Of a stretch of DNA of 64,000 nt, positions 17,158-25,235 are shown in pieces; position 1 is the stretch's first letter; every line of letters starts with the position of its first letter. The DNA lies in the NCBI GenBank assembly GCA_035299085.1, contig DATGXG010000013.1, positions 62,001 to 126,000 on the forward strand, written 5' to 3'. This stretch comes from Bacteroidales bacterium (GTDB lineage: Bacteria > Bacteroidota > Bacteroidia > Bacteroidales > UBA10428). The notes beneath the pieces were generated by a model. That model did not search any database and had not been told where the DNA came from. It saw nothing but the letters and a program-made list of their open reading frames with translations. The position numbers were made by a program, and so were the translations under genes.

Positions 17158-18552
17158 ATGAAACTTACCAGTCTGATCCTTATCGGGTTAATCCTTATAT
17201 GTCTGCAAAACAGTAACGCTCAGAGTGTACTTCCTGTTGAGTACCAGGCGCTTTCCAGGGAAATTTTTAAAGAACTTATCGAAATCAATACCATACCGGA
17301 AAAGGGATGCACAAAAGCCGTCCTGGCAATGGCTGTCAGGCTGAAAAATGCAGGTTTTAAAGATCAGGATATGGTAATTGCCGGTCCGCATCCCGACCAT
17401 AAGAATCTTGTTATAAGATACCAAGGTAAGGACCATTCGCATGCCATATTATTTATCTGCCATCTGGATGTGGTGCAGGCTTTACTAAGTGACTGGTCAA
17501 CCGATCCATTCACCTTTACAGAAAAGGACGGATATTTTTATGGGCGTGGAACCACAGACATTAAAAGTGAGGATGCTGATTTAATTGTAAATCTTATTCG
17601 TCTGAAAAAGGAAAATTTTTTTCCCTCTTGTGATATCATTGTTGCTCTTACGGATGATGAAGAAGGTGGTGACTACAACGGTGTTGACTGGCTGCTTGTC
17701 AACCGGCCTGAACTGATAAAGGCGGATTATGCCATAAATCCTGATGGCGGCGGAGGTGATCTGAAGAATGGTATTCCATTCCTGCAGGCGGTGCAAACCA
17801 GTGAAAAGATATACATCAGTTATGATCTTGAAACCAGGAATAAAGGAGGTCACAGTTCAATTCCCGTTAAAGACAATGCCATATATGAATTGTCAGCAGC
17901 ACTCACCAATTTAAGTAATTACCAGTTTCCACTGAATCTGAATGAAACGACACAATTCTTTTTTCAATCCATGGCTGAGACTGAGAATGGCCAAACTAAA
18001 ATCGATATGCTGGCATTAGCACAAAATCCGGATGATACGTTGGCAGCAAACCGTCTTGCTTCTTCCAGGCCATATTACAATGCCATGATGAGAACTACCT
18101 GTGTAGCTACCCTTATCAGCGGCGGACATGCTGAAAATGCGCTGCCTCAAAGTGCACATGCTACAATCAATTGCAGGATGCTTCCAGATGAGAAACCTGC
18201 CGATGTGTTTGTTGCGTTAACAAGAGTGGTTGATGACAGCCTTATCAGAATAATACCGATTAATGAACCCTTTGTTGCACCACTGTCTCCCCTGAATAAG
18301 CAGGTAATGGTCAGTATGAAGAAAACTACAGATTCCATGTGGCCGAGAGTGATTATCACGCCTGTAATGATGACTGGTGCTTCAGACGGACGATTTTTAA
18401 GAAAAGCAGGAATCCCGGTTTACGGAATATCCGGAATGTTTGGTGATCCCGACGATGTGAGAGCCCATGGAATGGACGAAAGGATTAATGCAAGATCCTT
18501 TTATGAAGGTGTCGAGTTTATGTATCGGTTCATCAGGAACTTAACTGAATAA
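17158..18552 (+). CDS. M20-family metallopeptidase, exported
   Basis: 464 aa with a signal peptide (MKLTSLILIGLILICLQNSNAQ). M20 dinuclear-zinc residues are visible: HLDVV near residue 101, GRGTTDIKSE near 127, DDEEGG near 165, NPDGGG, and late His in RAHGMDERI. The dimerisation-domain segment has NKGGHSSIPVKDNAIYEL. These enzymes are aminoacylases, carboxypeptidases or dipeptidases; here it would act in the periplasm on peptides or N-acyl amino acids. It is a single gene between a terminator and the NigD-like gene. Confidence 0.9.
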   Translation: MKLTSLILIGLILICLQNSNAQSVLPVEYQALSREIFKELIEINTIPEKGCTKAVLAMAVRLKNAGFKDQDMVIAGPHPDHKNLVIRYQGKDHSHAILFICHLDVVQALLSDWSTDPFTFTEKDGYFYGRGTTDIKSEDADLIVNLIRLKKENFFPSCDIIVALTDDEEGGDYNGVDWLLVNRPELIKADYAINPDGGGGDLKNGIPFLQAVQTSEKIYISYDLETRNKGGHSSIPVKDNAIYELSAALTNLSNYQFPLNLNETTQFFFQSMAETENGQTKIDMLALAQNPDDTLAANRLASSRPYYNAMMRTTCVATLISGGHAENALPQSAHATINCRMLPDEKPADVFVALTRVVDDSLIRIIPINEPFVAPLSPLNKQVMVSMKKTTDSMWPRVIITPVMMTGASDGRFLRKAGIPVYGISGMFGDPDDVRAHGMDERINARSFYEGVEFMYRFIRNLTE

Positions 18553-18735
18553 ATTTTGATATTTTTAACACATTTTCAGAATATATTAAGAAACCAACCT
18601 TGTGAAATGCATGATATTTGAGGAATGCAGATGGATTTTCTAAAATTATTTTGGTTTTTCACGCAACCGTTTTGCTTAGATATATATCTATAAAGCGGAA
18701 CTTGTAAATTAATAATTAATTAAACAATACGGATT

Positions 18736-19386
18736 ATGAAACAATATCGCTTTTTCTATTTCTTACTTTTAATTACACTGGTTTTCACCTCCTGTACAAA
18801 GGATGAGAACAAGCAATATTACCAGGTGTTGGGAACAGTTTCAAAGACTGAAGACAGTACCATTATTATTGCTGATGACAACATGAGGTTACTTGTGCAA
18901 AATCCAAATTCTTTAAGCAGTCTTGACAGCAGTGACCGTATTATAGCTTATTTTTCAATCAATGAACAAACCCTTCCGGCCGGAATCGATTACGTGGTTG
19001 AAATCTATAATTACTCAAAAGTGCTTTACAAACCAGTAGTGGATTTGACGGAAGCTAATGCTGACTCCATAGGGAATGATGCTCTTGAAATAAGAGAAAT
19101 GTGGGTTGCCAAGAACTTTATGAATCTGAATTTCGATTATTATGGCAACAATCAGATACACCGTATCAACCTGGTACGTATGCCCGGCAATACCTCATCT
19201 GATACCATACAGCTTGAAGTTCGTCATAACGACTATAATGATGCCCAGCTTTCCTTAATGAACGGTTTTGTTTGTTTCAACCTCGAAGGGTTGAAAAAGG
19301 AAGCAGCCGATTCAGTTGTGCTTCATGTAAGAGCGCAGGAATACAACAGCAGGGTGTACGACAAGTACTTTACTTATAAATATTAA
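18736..19386 (+). CDS. NigD-like lipoprotein
   Basis: 216 aa. The signal peptide ends in a lipobox (LVFTSCTKDENK), so it is a lipoprotein. The N-terminal part (YYQVLGTVSKTEDSTIIIADDNMRLLV...DRIIAYFSI) looks like the OB-fold of NigD-type proteins, and the C-terminal part (EMWVAKNFMNLNFDYYG...HRINLVR...CFNLEGLKK) like their second beta-sandwich. NigD proteins were first noted near bacteriocin genes in Bacteroides, but the function is not established. It is convergent with the sensor kinase, sharing a terminator. Confidence 0.72.
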   Translation: MKQYRFFYFLLLITLVFTSCTKDENKQYYQVLGTVSKTEDSTIIIADDNMRLLVQNPNSLSSLDSSDRIIAYFSINEQTLPAGIDYVVEIYNYSKVLYKPVVDLTEANADSIGNDALEIREMWVAKNFMNLNFDYYGNNQIHRINLVRMPGNTSSDTIQLEVRHNDYNDAQLSLMNGFVCFNLEGLKKEAADSVVLHVRAQEYNSRVYDKYFTYKY

Positions 19387-19408
19387 AATACGGAATTGAT
19401 CTTAAGGC

Positions 19409-19441
19409 AGGGGTATTCAACATGAATACCCCTATTTTTTT
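19409..19441. terminator. Intrinsic terminator shared by convergent genes
   Basis: AGGGGTATTC pairs perfectly with GAATACCCCT around loop AACAT, followed by A and seven T residues on the plus strand. It overlaps the stop codon of the minus-strand kinase gene (19432-19434). Confidence 0.88.
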
Positions 19442-22400
19442 GGTTTGAATATAGGAAGTGAAAAAGTAAAGCTCGATCCTTTTCCTGGAGCACTTTCGAC
19501 TGAAAGTTTTCCGTTATGTCTTTTCACAAATTCATGGCAAATAAGCAATCCCAGGGCACTTCCTTTTTCTCCCCTTGTACCGTCGGTTGATTTGATGGCA
19601 TCTGCTTCGAATAATCTTTCAATACGGTTTTCCGGTATTCCAATTCCTGAATCACTAATACAAGTAATTATATAATCAGCGTTTTTTCCTGACCGGATTT
19701 GAATCTCGCCGTTTTCGGTATATTTTACGGCATTACCGAGTAAGTTTCGTATTATCGTCTGTACCATATTCTGATCGGCGAAAACTATCAGTTCATTATC
19801 CAGTTCAAGTTTTAGCTTATTATTCTTCATCTCGACCTGATCTGTAAAAAGCTCGGTATTTACCCGAATTATTTCCTTTAAATCAAACAGTTCAGGATGA
19901 TATTGAATATTACCGGTTTGAGTTCCTGCCCATTCAAGCAGATTTTCAAGAAGTCTGTAGATCCTGGAGGAAGATTCTTCAATTATTCGGACCATCTGGT
20001 GTTTTCGGTCATCCGGTAATTGATCATAATCCGAATTCAACATCTTGGAAAAACCTAAAAGGCTATTAAAAGGATTCTTTAAATCATGGGCTATAATAGA
20101 AAAGAATTTGTCTTTTGCTGCATTCGATGCTGTTAACAGTGAATTTTTAATTTCCACTTCTTTGGTCCTTTCATGGACCTGTTTCTCAAGTTGGCGATTA
20201 TATTTCCGGAAGGTTTTAATCTTATAGAAATAAAAACCAGCTGATATTCCGGCTATTAAAAGAATTAAAATAATTTTGGACCACCATGTTTTCCACCAGG
20301 GAGGCAGGATAACCAATTTCAGCACAACATCCTTGTCGTTCCATATGCCGTCGTTGTTTGCTGCTTTAACTCTGAAAGTGTATCTACCGGGATTCAGGTT
20401 AGTATAGGTTACTTCGTTTTTATTGCCTATCAGTTGCCATGTCTTATCGAAACCTTCGAGTTGATAGGCATAACTATTCTCTCCTGAATTAATGAAATTA
20501 AAAGCATTGAATTCAATGGTGATTACATTCTGCCTGTATGGCAGCTTAAGTTGTTTCAGGCAGATAATTTCAGATGGGAGAATTTCAGGATGATCAAACG
20601 AACTGACCCGTTTATTGAAAAGTTTCAACCCGGTGAATCTTACCGGAGGGCTGTAAGGATTATACTCTATTTCTTCAGGTTTGAATTCCACAACTCCCCC
20701 GTTACCACCAAAATACAGGAAACCATTCTGATCCCTCAAACAGGTATTTCTGGAAAACTGTAAAAAATGTAATCCGTCATTCCTGTCGTAGGAGCAAGGG
20801 ATGAAATCTTCAAAGGGTATTTTTACTATACCTTTACTCGTGCTGATCCATATATTGCCTCGGGAATCCTCTGTTATGGCATTAATAATATTATCAGGCA
20901 ATCCGCTGGATTTATTGAAATGCCTGAACGATTTTGACTGTGGCTGGTATAAATTTAGTCCGTTATAGGTGCCTATCCAGATTCGATCATGTGAATCTTC
21001 ATACATGCAATAGATCCAGTTATGGCTCAAAGAATTCACTGATTGATAATCCGGAAGAATCGACTCAAATTTACCTGAAACCGGGTCATAAATGCTCAAT
21101 CCATTATATGTACCGATCCAGATCTTTCCGGTATGATCTTTCAGCAATGAGATACAGTAATCGTTAACCAGTCCTGAACTTTTTTGGTTGAAACCGGTAA
21201 CTTTTCCTGTTACCAGGTCAAGAACTTTAATACCACCGCCATTTGTTGCCATCCAAACAGTAGTGGTATCATACAGAAGCATATCATAGATATGCTCATC
21301 TTTTAATAACTGGCTGGATACAGGGTTCTTATCGGCATAACTGATCAGGTTGTCTTTATCTTCATCATAGTAAAACAGACCACGGTACGTTGCAATGAGA
21401 AATTTATCCTTACCTGTCTCCAGTATTCTTAGAACTGAACATGATTTAAACCCCGTTCTTTCAAAAATGTCTATTTTCCGGGGAATTTCATTAACGGTGG
21501 TTTTCCATATAAACAAGGTGCCTGTATAGGAACCTGCAAGTATTTTCTTTGCTGAGCTTTCAGTAAGGCTTGTTATCAGAGCAGATTCCAAAATATCATT
21601 ACTATGAGAGAAACGCTTGTATGTTCTTGCAAGCTGGTACACTCCTTTATTCCCGGCAAACCAGAAATTATTCTGATTGTCAGTAAATAGGCATCCGACT
21701 GGCATATCAATCGGAAGATGTAAGTAATCCGGTTCTTTCCTTAAATTGTAAAAGGAATCCGACTTCGGATCGTAAACAGTTATTCCATCGGTTCCGGCCA
21801 ACCAAAACAAACCATTATCTCTTTTGGTGACATAGTTTATAAAGTGTGCCGGTCTTTTACCGTACCGGATTACTTCAAATGTATTTCCGTTTTTTACCAG
21901 TTTGGTGAGCTGGCTTTCATGAGCAAATACAATAAGATTACCGCTATTGTCTTTGGAGATAAAAGAAATGAAACCGTTGTTTGTCCCGAATTCATTGATT
22001 ACATCGCAATGGCCGGTAGACACTTTAAAACGCATCAGTTTTCCATCGAGAGTTCCAATCCATATGAAGTCATCATCGGCATAAAGGCTCCAGATATAAT
22101 TACCTATCGGTGCTGATGAATCCGTTTTTCCGGAGTGATATCTGACTTTCAAATCACGGGATAGCTTAATCAAACCACTGCCCTCTGTGGCAATCCAAAT
22201 ATTCCCGTGCTGATCTTCAGTTAAATCACGAACAGAAAATCGTCCTTCGGAAACAGCCACCGGTTTGAAATTATCTTTTGTCACATCATATAGACAAAGG
22301 CCTCCTGATGTGGCAATGAATATTCTTTTCCCTGAATCGATAAAGATTTTACGGATATTATTTTCAGGCAATGAACCATACTCACCAGGAACGCTGACAT

Positions 22401-22617
22401 AATTTCTGAAAGTTGTTCCGTTAAAACGGCATAAACCATTTTCAGTCCCTATCCATATATACTGAAATGTATCCTCGTTGATTGACTGGATGCTATTATT
22501 CGGCAGATTGTTTTCTATATCAAAAAAAGTGGTTTGCCATCCACCCGACTGAGAGCTGGCAATTGAACAGGTAAGAAACAGGGTAAAGAACAGGAATCCC
22601 TTCTTCACTAAAACCAT
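19432..22617 (-). CDS. Two-component sensor histidine kinase with beta-propeller (reg_prop) and Y_Y_Y sensor
   Basis: 1061 aa with a signal peptide. Residues ~25-690 are regulator-propeller repeats of the IWIGTENGLCRFNG / IWIGTYNGLNLYQP type. A Y_Y_Y domain follows (~695-765, ending NPGRYTFRVKAANNDGIW), then one membrane helix (~777-797), a HisKA domain with phospho-acceptor His in IIAHDLKNPF near residue 842, and a HATPase with DSGIGIP near 986 and a late GSALGLLICHEFVKRHNG. Unlike the hybrid regulators of Bacteroides polysaccharide loci it stops after the ATPase domain: there is no receiver and no AraC DNA-binding domain, and no response regulator lies nearby. The periplasmic ligand is probably a carbohydrate, by family analogy. 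Confidence 0.92.
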   Translation of the reverse strand: MVLVKKGFLFFTLFLTCSIASSQSGGWQTTFFDIENNLPNNSIQSINEDTFQYIWIGTENGLCRFNGTTFRNYVSVPGEYGSLPENNIRKIFIDSGKRIFIATSGGLCLYDVTKDNFKPVAVSEGRFSVRDLTEDQHGNIWIATEGSGLIKLSRDLKVRYHSGKTDSSAPIGNYIWSLYADDDFIWIGTLDGKLMRFKVSTGHCDVINEFGTNNGFISFISKDNSGNLIVFAHESQLTKLVKNGNTFEVIRYGKRPAHFINYVTKRDNGLFWLAGTDGITVYDPKSDSFYNLRKEPDYLHLPIDMPVGCLFTDNQNNFWFAGNKGVYQLARTYKRFSHSNDILESALITSLTESSAKKILAGSYTGTLFIWKTTVNEIPRKIDIFERTGFKSCSVLRILETGKDKFLIATYRGLFYYDEDKDNLISYADKNPVSSQLLKDEHIYDMLLYDTTTVWMATNGGGIKVLDLVTGKVTGFNQKSSGLVNDYCISLLKDHTGKIWIGTYNGLSIYDPVSGKFESILPDYQSVNSLSHNWIYCMYEDSHDRIWIGTYNGLNLYQPQSKSFRHFNKSSGLPDNIINAITEDSRGNIWISTSKGIVKIPFEDFIPCSYDRNDGLHFLQFSRNTCLRDQNGFLYFGGNGGVVEFKPEEIEYNPYSPPVRFTGLKLFNKRVSSFDHPEILPSEIICLKQLKLPYRQNVITIEFNAFNFINSGENSYAYQLEGFDKTWQLIGNKNEVTYTNLNPGRYTFRVKAANNDGIWNDKDVVLKLVILPPWWKTWWSKIILILLIAGISAGFYFYKIKTFRKYNRQLEKQVHERTKEVEIKNSLLTASNAAKDKFFSIIAHDLKNPFNSLLGFSKMLNSDYDQLPDDRKHQMVRIIEESSSRIYRLLENLLEWAGTQTGNIQYHPELFDLKEIIRVNTELFTDQVEMKNNKLKLELDNELIVFADQNMVQTIIRNLLGNAVKYTENGEIQIRSGKNADYIITCISDSGIGIPENRIERLFEADAIKSTDGTRGEKGSALGLLICHEFVKRHNGKLSVESAPGKGSSFTFSLPIFKPKK

Positions 22618-22642
22618 CCGCGAGTCTGTGATCTGTTTAGAT

Positions 22643-22664
22643 ATCGATTATAAAAATAATCGAT
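22643..22664. repeat. 22-nt perfect inverted repeat upstream of sensor kinase
   Basis: The arms ATCGATTAT and ATAATCGAT are separated by AAAA, 26-47 nt upstream of the kinase start. It has no T-run, so an operator or mRNA leader structure is more likely than a terminator. Confidence 0.5.
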
Positions 22665-22726
22665 TCTTTAAATAATCCATTAAAATGGGTCAAGAAATTT
22701 TTATAAAATACAGTATACCACTTACA

Positions 22727-23602
22727 TCACCTGGCAAACAGTTTAAGAAATTCAGCAGGTATTTTTGATTCGAATTTAAGGCTTTCGCCGGTAACCGGAT
22801 GCTTAAGCGCCAGTACTGTCGCATGAAGGCATAACCTCCCGACCGGATTCGATCTGGCCCCATATTTTCGGTCACCGGCAACACTGTGCCCGATATCCTG
22901 CATATGCACACGGATCTGGTTTTTCCTGCCGGTTTCAAGCTGAAGCTGCACTAAAGAATACCGCTGATTTTTCTCAAGTACATTGTACTTCGTTATGGCC
23001 AGCTTGCCTTTAGACGGATCTTTTCCTGAAATCATTACAAGGGCTTTGTTTTCGGAAAGATATGAGGAGATGGTTCCCTGGTTTCTCCTTACTTCACCCT
23101 CGACTACTGCAGTATACACCCTCTCGTTTATATAGGATTTCCAGTTCTCGCGGAAAATATTCTGTACTTCTTCAGTCTTTGTAAACATTAACAGGCCGGA
23201 GGTATATTGATCAAGCCTGTGGACTATATAAACCCGGGCAGACTCGTTTGTTTTTTTCACCCAATCCGTAAGAATGGCGTGTGCCGTAATATGTTCATGT
23301 CCATCAGAAACAGATAACAATCCGGGCTTTTTTTCAATCACAATCAGGTAATCATCTTCAAAAACAATATTCAGGTATTTGTCTGGCGGCAAATCCGATT
23401 CTCTTGCCCAGCGGATAACGACCTCCTGGTCCTTAACCAGCTTGTGATTGAATTGCGATACCGATTTATTGTTTATCCAAACCTGCTTATTACGGAGAAG
23501 GGATTTTATATTGTCCCTGTTTTTTCCGGGAAATTTCAGGAACAAAAAGGGCATGAGTTCAATATTCTCATCTACCTTTAATATGGTATCATTCTTGTGC
23601 AT
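22727..23602 (-). CDS. RluA-family 23S rRNA/tRNA pseudouridine synthase
   Basis: 291 aa. The N-terminus looks like an S4 RNA-binding domain (KSLLRNKQVWINNKSVSQFNHKLVKDQEVVI). The catalytic domain has the RluA signature HRLDQYTSGLLMFTK near residue 127, containing the catalytic Asp, then INERVYTAVVEGEV, LETGRKNQIRVHMQDIGH and GDRKYGA near the end. It isomerises specific uridines to pseudouridine in rRNA or tRNA in the cytoplasm. Which of RluA, RluC or RluD it corresponds to cannot be decided by eye. It is 109 nt upstream of the sensor kinase on the same strand and divergent from the AmmeMemoRadiSam locus. Confidence 0.92.
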   Translation of the reverse strand: MHKNDTILKVDENIELMPFLFLKFPGKNRDNIKSLLRNKQVWINNKSVSQFNHKLVKDQEVVIRWARESDLPPDKYLNIVFEDDYLIVIEKKPGLLSVSDGHEHITAHAILTDWVKKTNESARVYIVHRLDQYTSGLLMFTKTEEVQNIFRENWKSYINERVYTAVVEGEVRRNQGTISSYLSENKALVMISGKDPSKGKLAITKYNVLEKNQRYSLVQLQLETGRKNQIRVHMQDIGHSVAGDRKYGARSNPVGRLCLHATVLALKHPVTGESLKFESKIPAEFLKLFAR

Positions 23603-23640
23603 ACTTAAAAAGCTGGCTGCAAAGTTGCATAAAAAAGTAC

Positions 23641-23671
23641 TTGAAATTAAATTATAAATGAAGTATATTTA
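23641..23671 (+). promoter_or_regulatory. Candidate Bacteroidota promoter of the AmmeMemoRadiSam locus
   Basis: TTG (23641-23643) and TATATTTA (23664-23671, one mismatch to TAnnTTTG) are separated by 20 nt, close to the usual spacing. The ATG at 23691 follows within 20 nt. Confidence 0.45.
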
Positions 23672-23690
23672 GTTTGAATGCATTAGGAAA

Positions 23691-25232
23691 ATGAAACATT
23701 CAATTCAGATCATTGCCTTGCTTTTCCTCATCCTGCCTGCTGCAAACTGCGGTAAAAGCAGTTCAGTCCATTTACAAACAGATGAAAAAAATCAACAGGT
23801 TATGCAACATGATTCACTCAAAAACCGACAGCCTGCCGTTGCCGGAACTTTTTACCCTGGTTCCGCAAGAGAATTAACACAAGAATTACAGGCGTATTTC
23901 AACAAAGCTACGCCCACCAAGCATTTGAACCATATCGTTGCATTGATTGCGCCTCATGCCGGGTACGTTTATTCAGGCGAAGTGGCGGCCTCCTCATTCA
24001 GGCAGCTTTCTCCTGATCATGCCTATGAAAACATTTTCATAATCGGTTCAAGCCATCATACAAGCTTTGACGGAGCCTCGGTATACAATATCGGCAATTT
24101 TATTACACCCCTGGGTGAAGCCAAAGTAAATATTGATCTTGCCAACCGGCTGGTGACAGCCCATCCCGATGTGATGAAATCATTGCCCGACGTTCACAGG
24201 GAAGAGCATAGCCTTGAAGTTGAAATTCCATTTCTTCAGTATATTTATAAGGAAAATCTTCAGATTGTCCCGGTATTGCTGGGAACAAACAGGATTGCAA
24301 CGATAAGAAAAATTGCGGATGCGCTGCAGCCCTATTTTGGTGGTAATAATCTTTTTGTAATCAGTACCGATTTCTCACATTATCCCGATTATAATTCGGC
24401 AGTCACCGTAGATAAAATTACCGCAGATGCTATTACAAAGAATTCACCGGATTACTTTATCCAAACTCTTGAAAACAATGAAAGTAAGAATATACCGAAT
24501 CTGGCGACCAGTATCTGCGGATGGACATCGGTAATGACCCTGCTGGATATCACTTCTGAAATGAAAGGTATCCGGTATCATGAGATCAAGTATACGAATT
24601 CTGGTGACGTTTCTTACGGGGATAAGAGCCGGGTGGTCGGATATAATGCCATAGCCGTAACAGGTGAGCAAAAACAGGAAACCGCGTACCTGAATGAAAA
24701 AGAAAAGAAAGTACTGCTTCATATAGCAAGAGTAACAATTGAAGAATATCTCAAAAACGGTAAAATTCCGGAAGTTACCACCCCGGATATTACGGATAAG
24801 CTCCGGACACCGGCAGGAGCTTTTGTAACGCTTAACAAGGATAATCAGCTGAGAGGATGCATAGGACAATTCAGTCCTGATCAGCCTCTGTATAAAGTGG
24901 TGCAGGAAATGGCCGTTTCATCAGCTACAAGAGATTACCGGTTTCCAAAAGTCAAATCTGATGAATTAAGCCTTATAAAAATCGAGATATCGGTTCTGAC
25001 ACCCATGCGCAAAATACAATCGGTAAATGAAATTGAGCTTGGTAAGCATGGGATATACATTAAAAAAGGCAATTCGGGAGGAACCTTTCTTCCCCAGGTA
25101 GCTACCCAGACCGGGTGGTCTCTGGATGAATTCCTGGGACATTGTGCCAGGGACAAAGCCGGCTTAGGCTGGGACGGCTGGAAAGATGCCGAAATATATA
25201 TTTATGAGGCATATGTTTTTGGTGAAGAGTAA
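23691..25232 (+). CDS. MEMO-AMMECR1 fusion protein (AmmeMemoRadiSam system B+A), predicted lipoprotein
   Basis: 513 aa. The N-terminus MKHSIQIIALLFLILPAANCGKSS is a signal peptide with a possible lipobox Cys. Residues ~46-325 are a MEMO domain (class II extradiol-dioxygenase fold): RQPAVAGTFYPGS, ALIAPHAGYVYSG, IGSSHHTSFDG, REEHSLEVEIPFLQ, STDFSHYPDY. Residues ~340-510 are an AMMECR1 domain, with GAFVTLNKDNQLRGCIGQF close to the universal LRGCIG motif. The two are separate genes in many organisms; here they are one polypeptide. The radical SAM third component is encoded at 27498-28628. The biochemical role of the system is not known. Export of this fusion is a prediction from the signal peptide. 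Confidence 0.92.
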   Translation: MKHSIQIIALLFLILPAANCGKSSSVHLQTDEKNQQVMQHDSLKNRQPAVAGTFYPGSARELTQELQAYFNKATPTKHLNHIVALIAPHAGYVYSGEVAASSFRQLSPDHAYENIFIIGSSHHTSFDGASVYNIGNFITPLGEAKVNIDLANRLVTAHPDVMKSLPDVHREEHSLEVEIPFLQYIYKENLQIVPVLLGTNRIATIRKIADALQPYFGGNNLFVISTDFSHYPDYNSAVTVDKITADAITKNSPDYFIQTLENNESKNIPNLATSICGWTSVMTLLDITSEMKGIRYHEIKYTNSGDVSYGDKSRVVGYNAIAVTGEQKQETAYLNEKEKKVLLHIARVTIEEYLKNGKIPEVTTPDITDKLRTPAGAFVTLNKDNQLRGCIGQFSPDQPLYKVVQEMAVSSATRDYRFPKVKSDELSLIKIEISVLTPMRKIQSVNEIELGKHGIYIKKGNSGGTFLPQVATQTGWSLDEFLGHCARDKAGLGWDGWKDAEIYIYEAYVFGEE

Positions 25233-25235
25233 AGC

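Noticed and set aside
19432..22617. Hybrid two-component system of polysaccharide-locus type
   Set aside because: No receiver or AraC-type domain follows the HATPase; the protein ends at KPKK.
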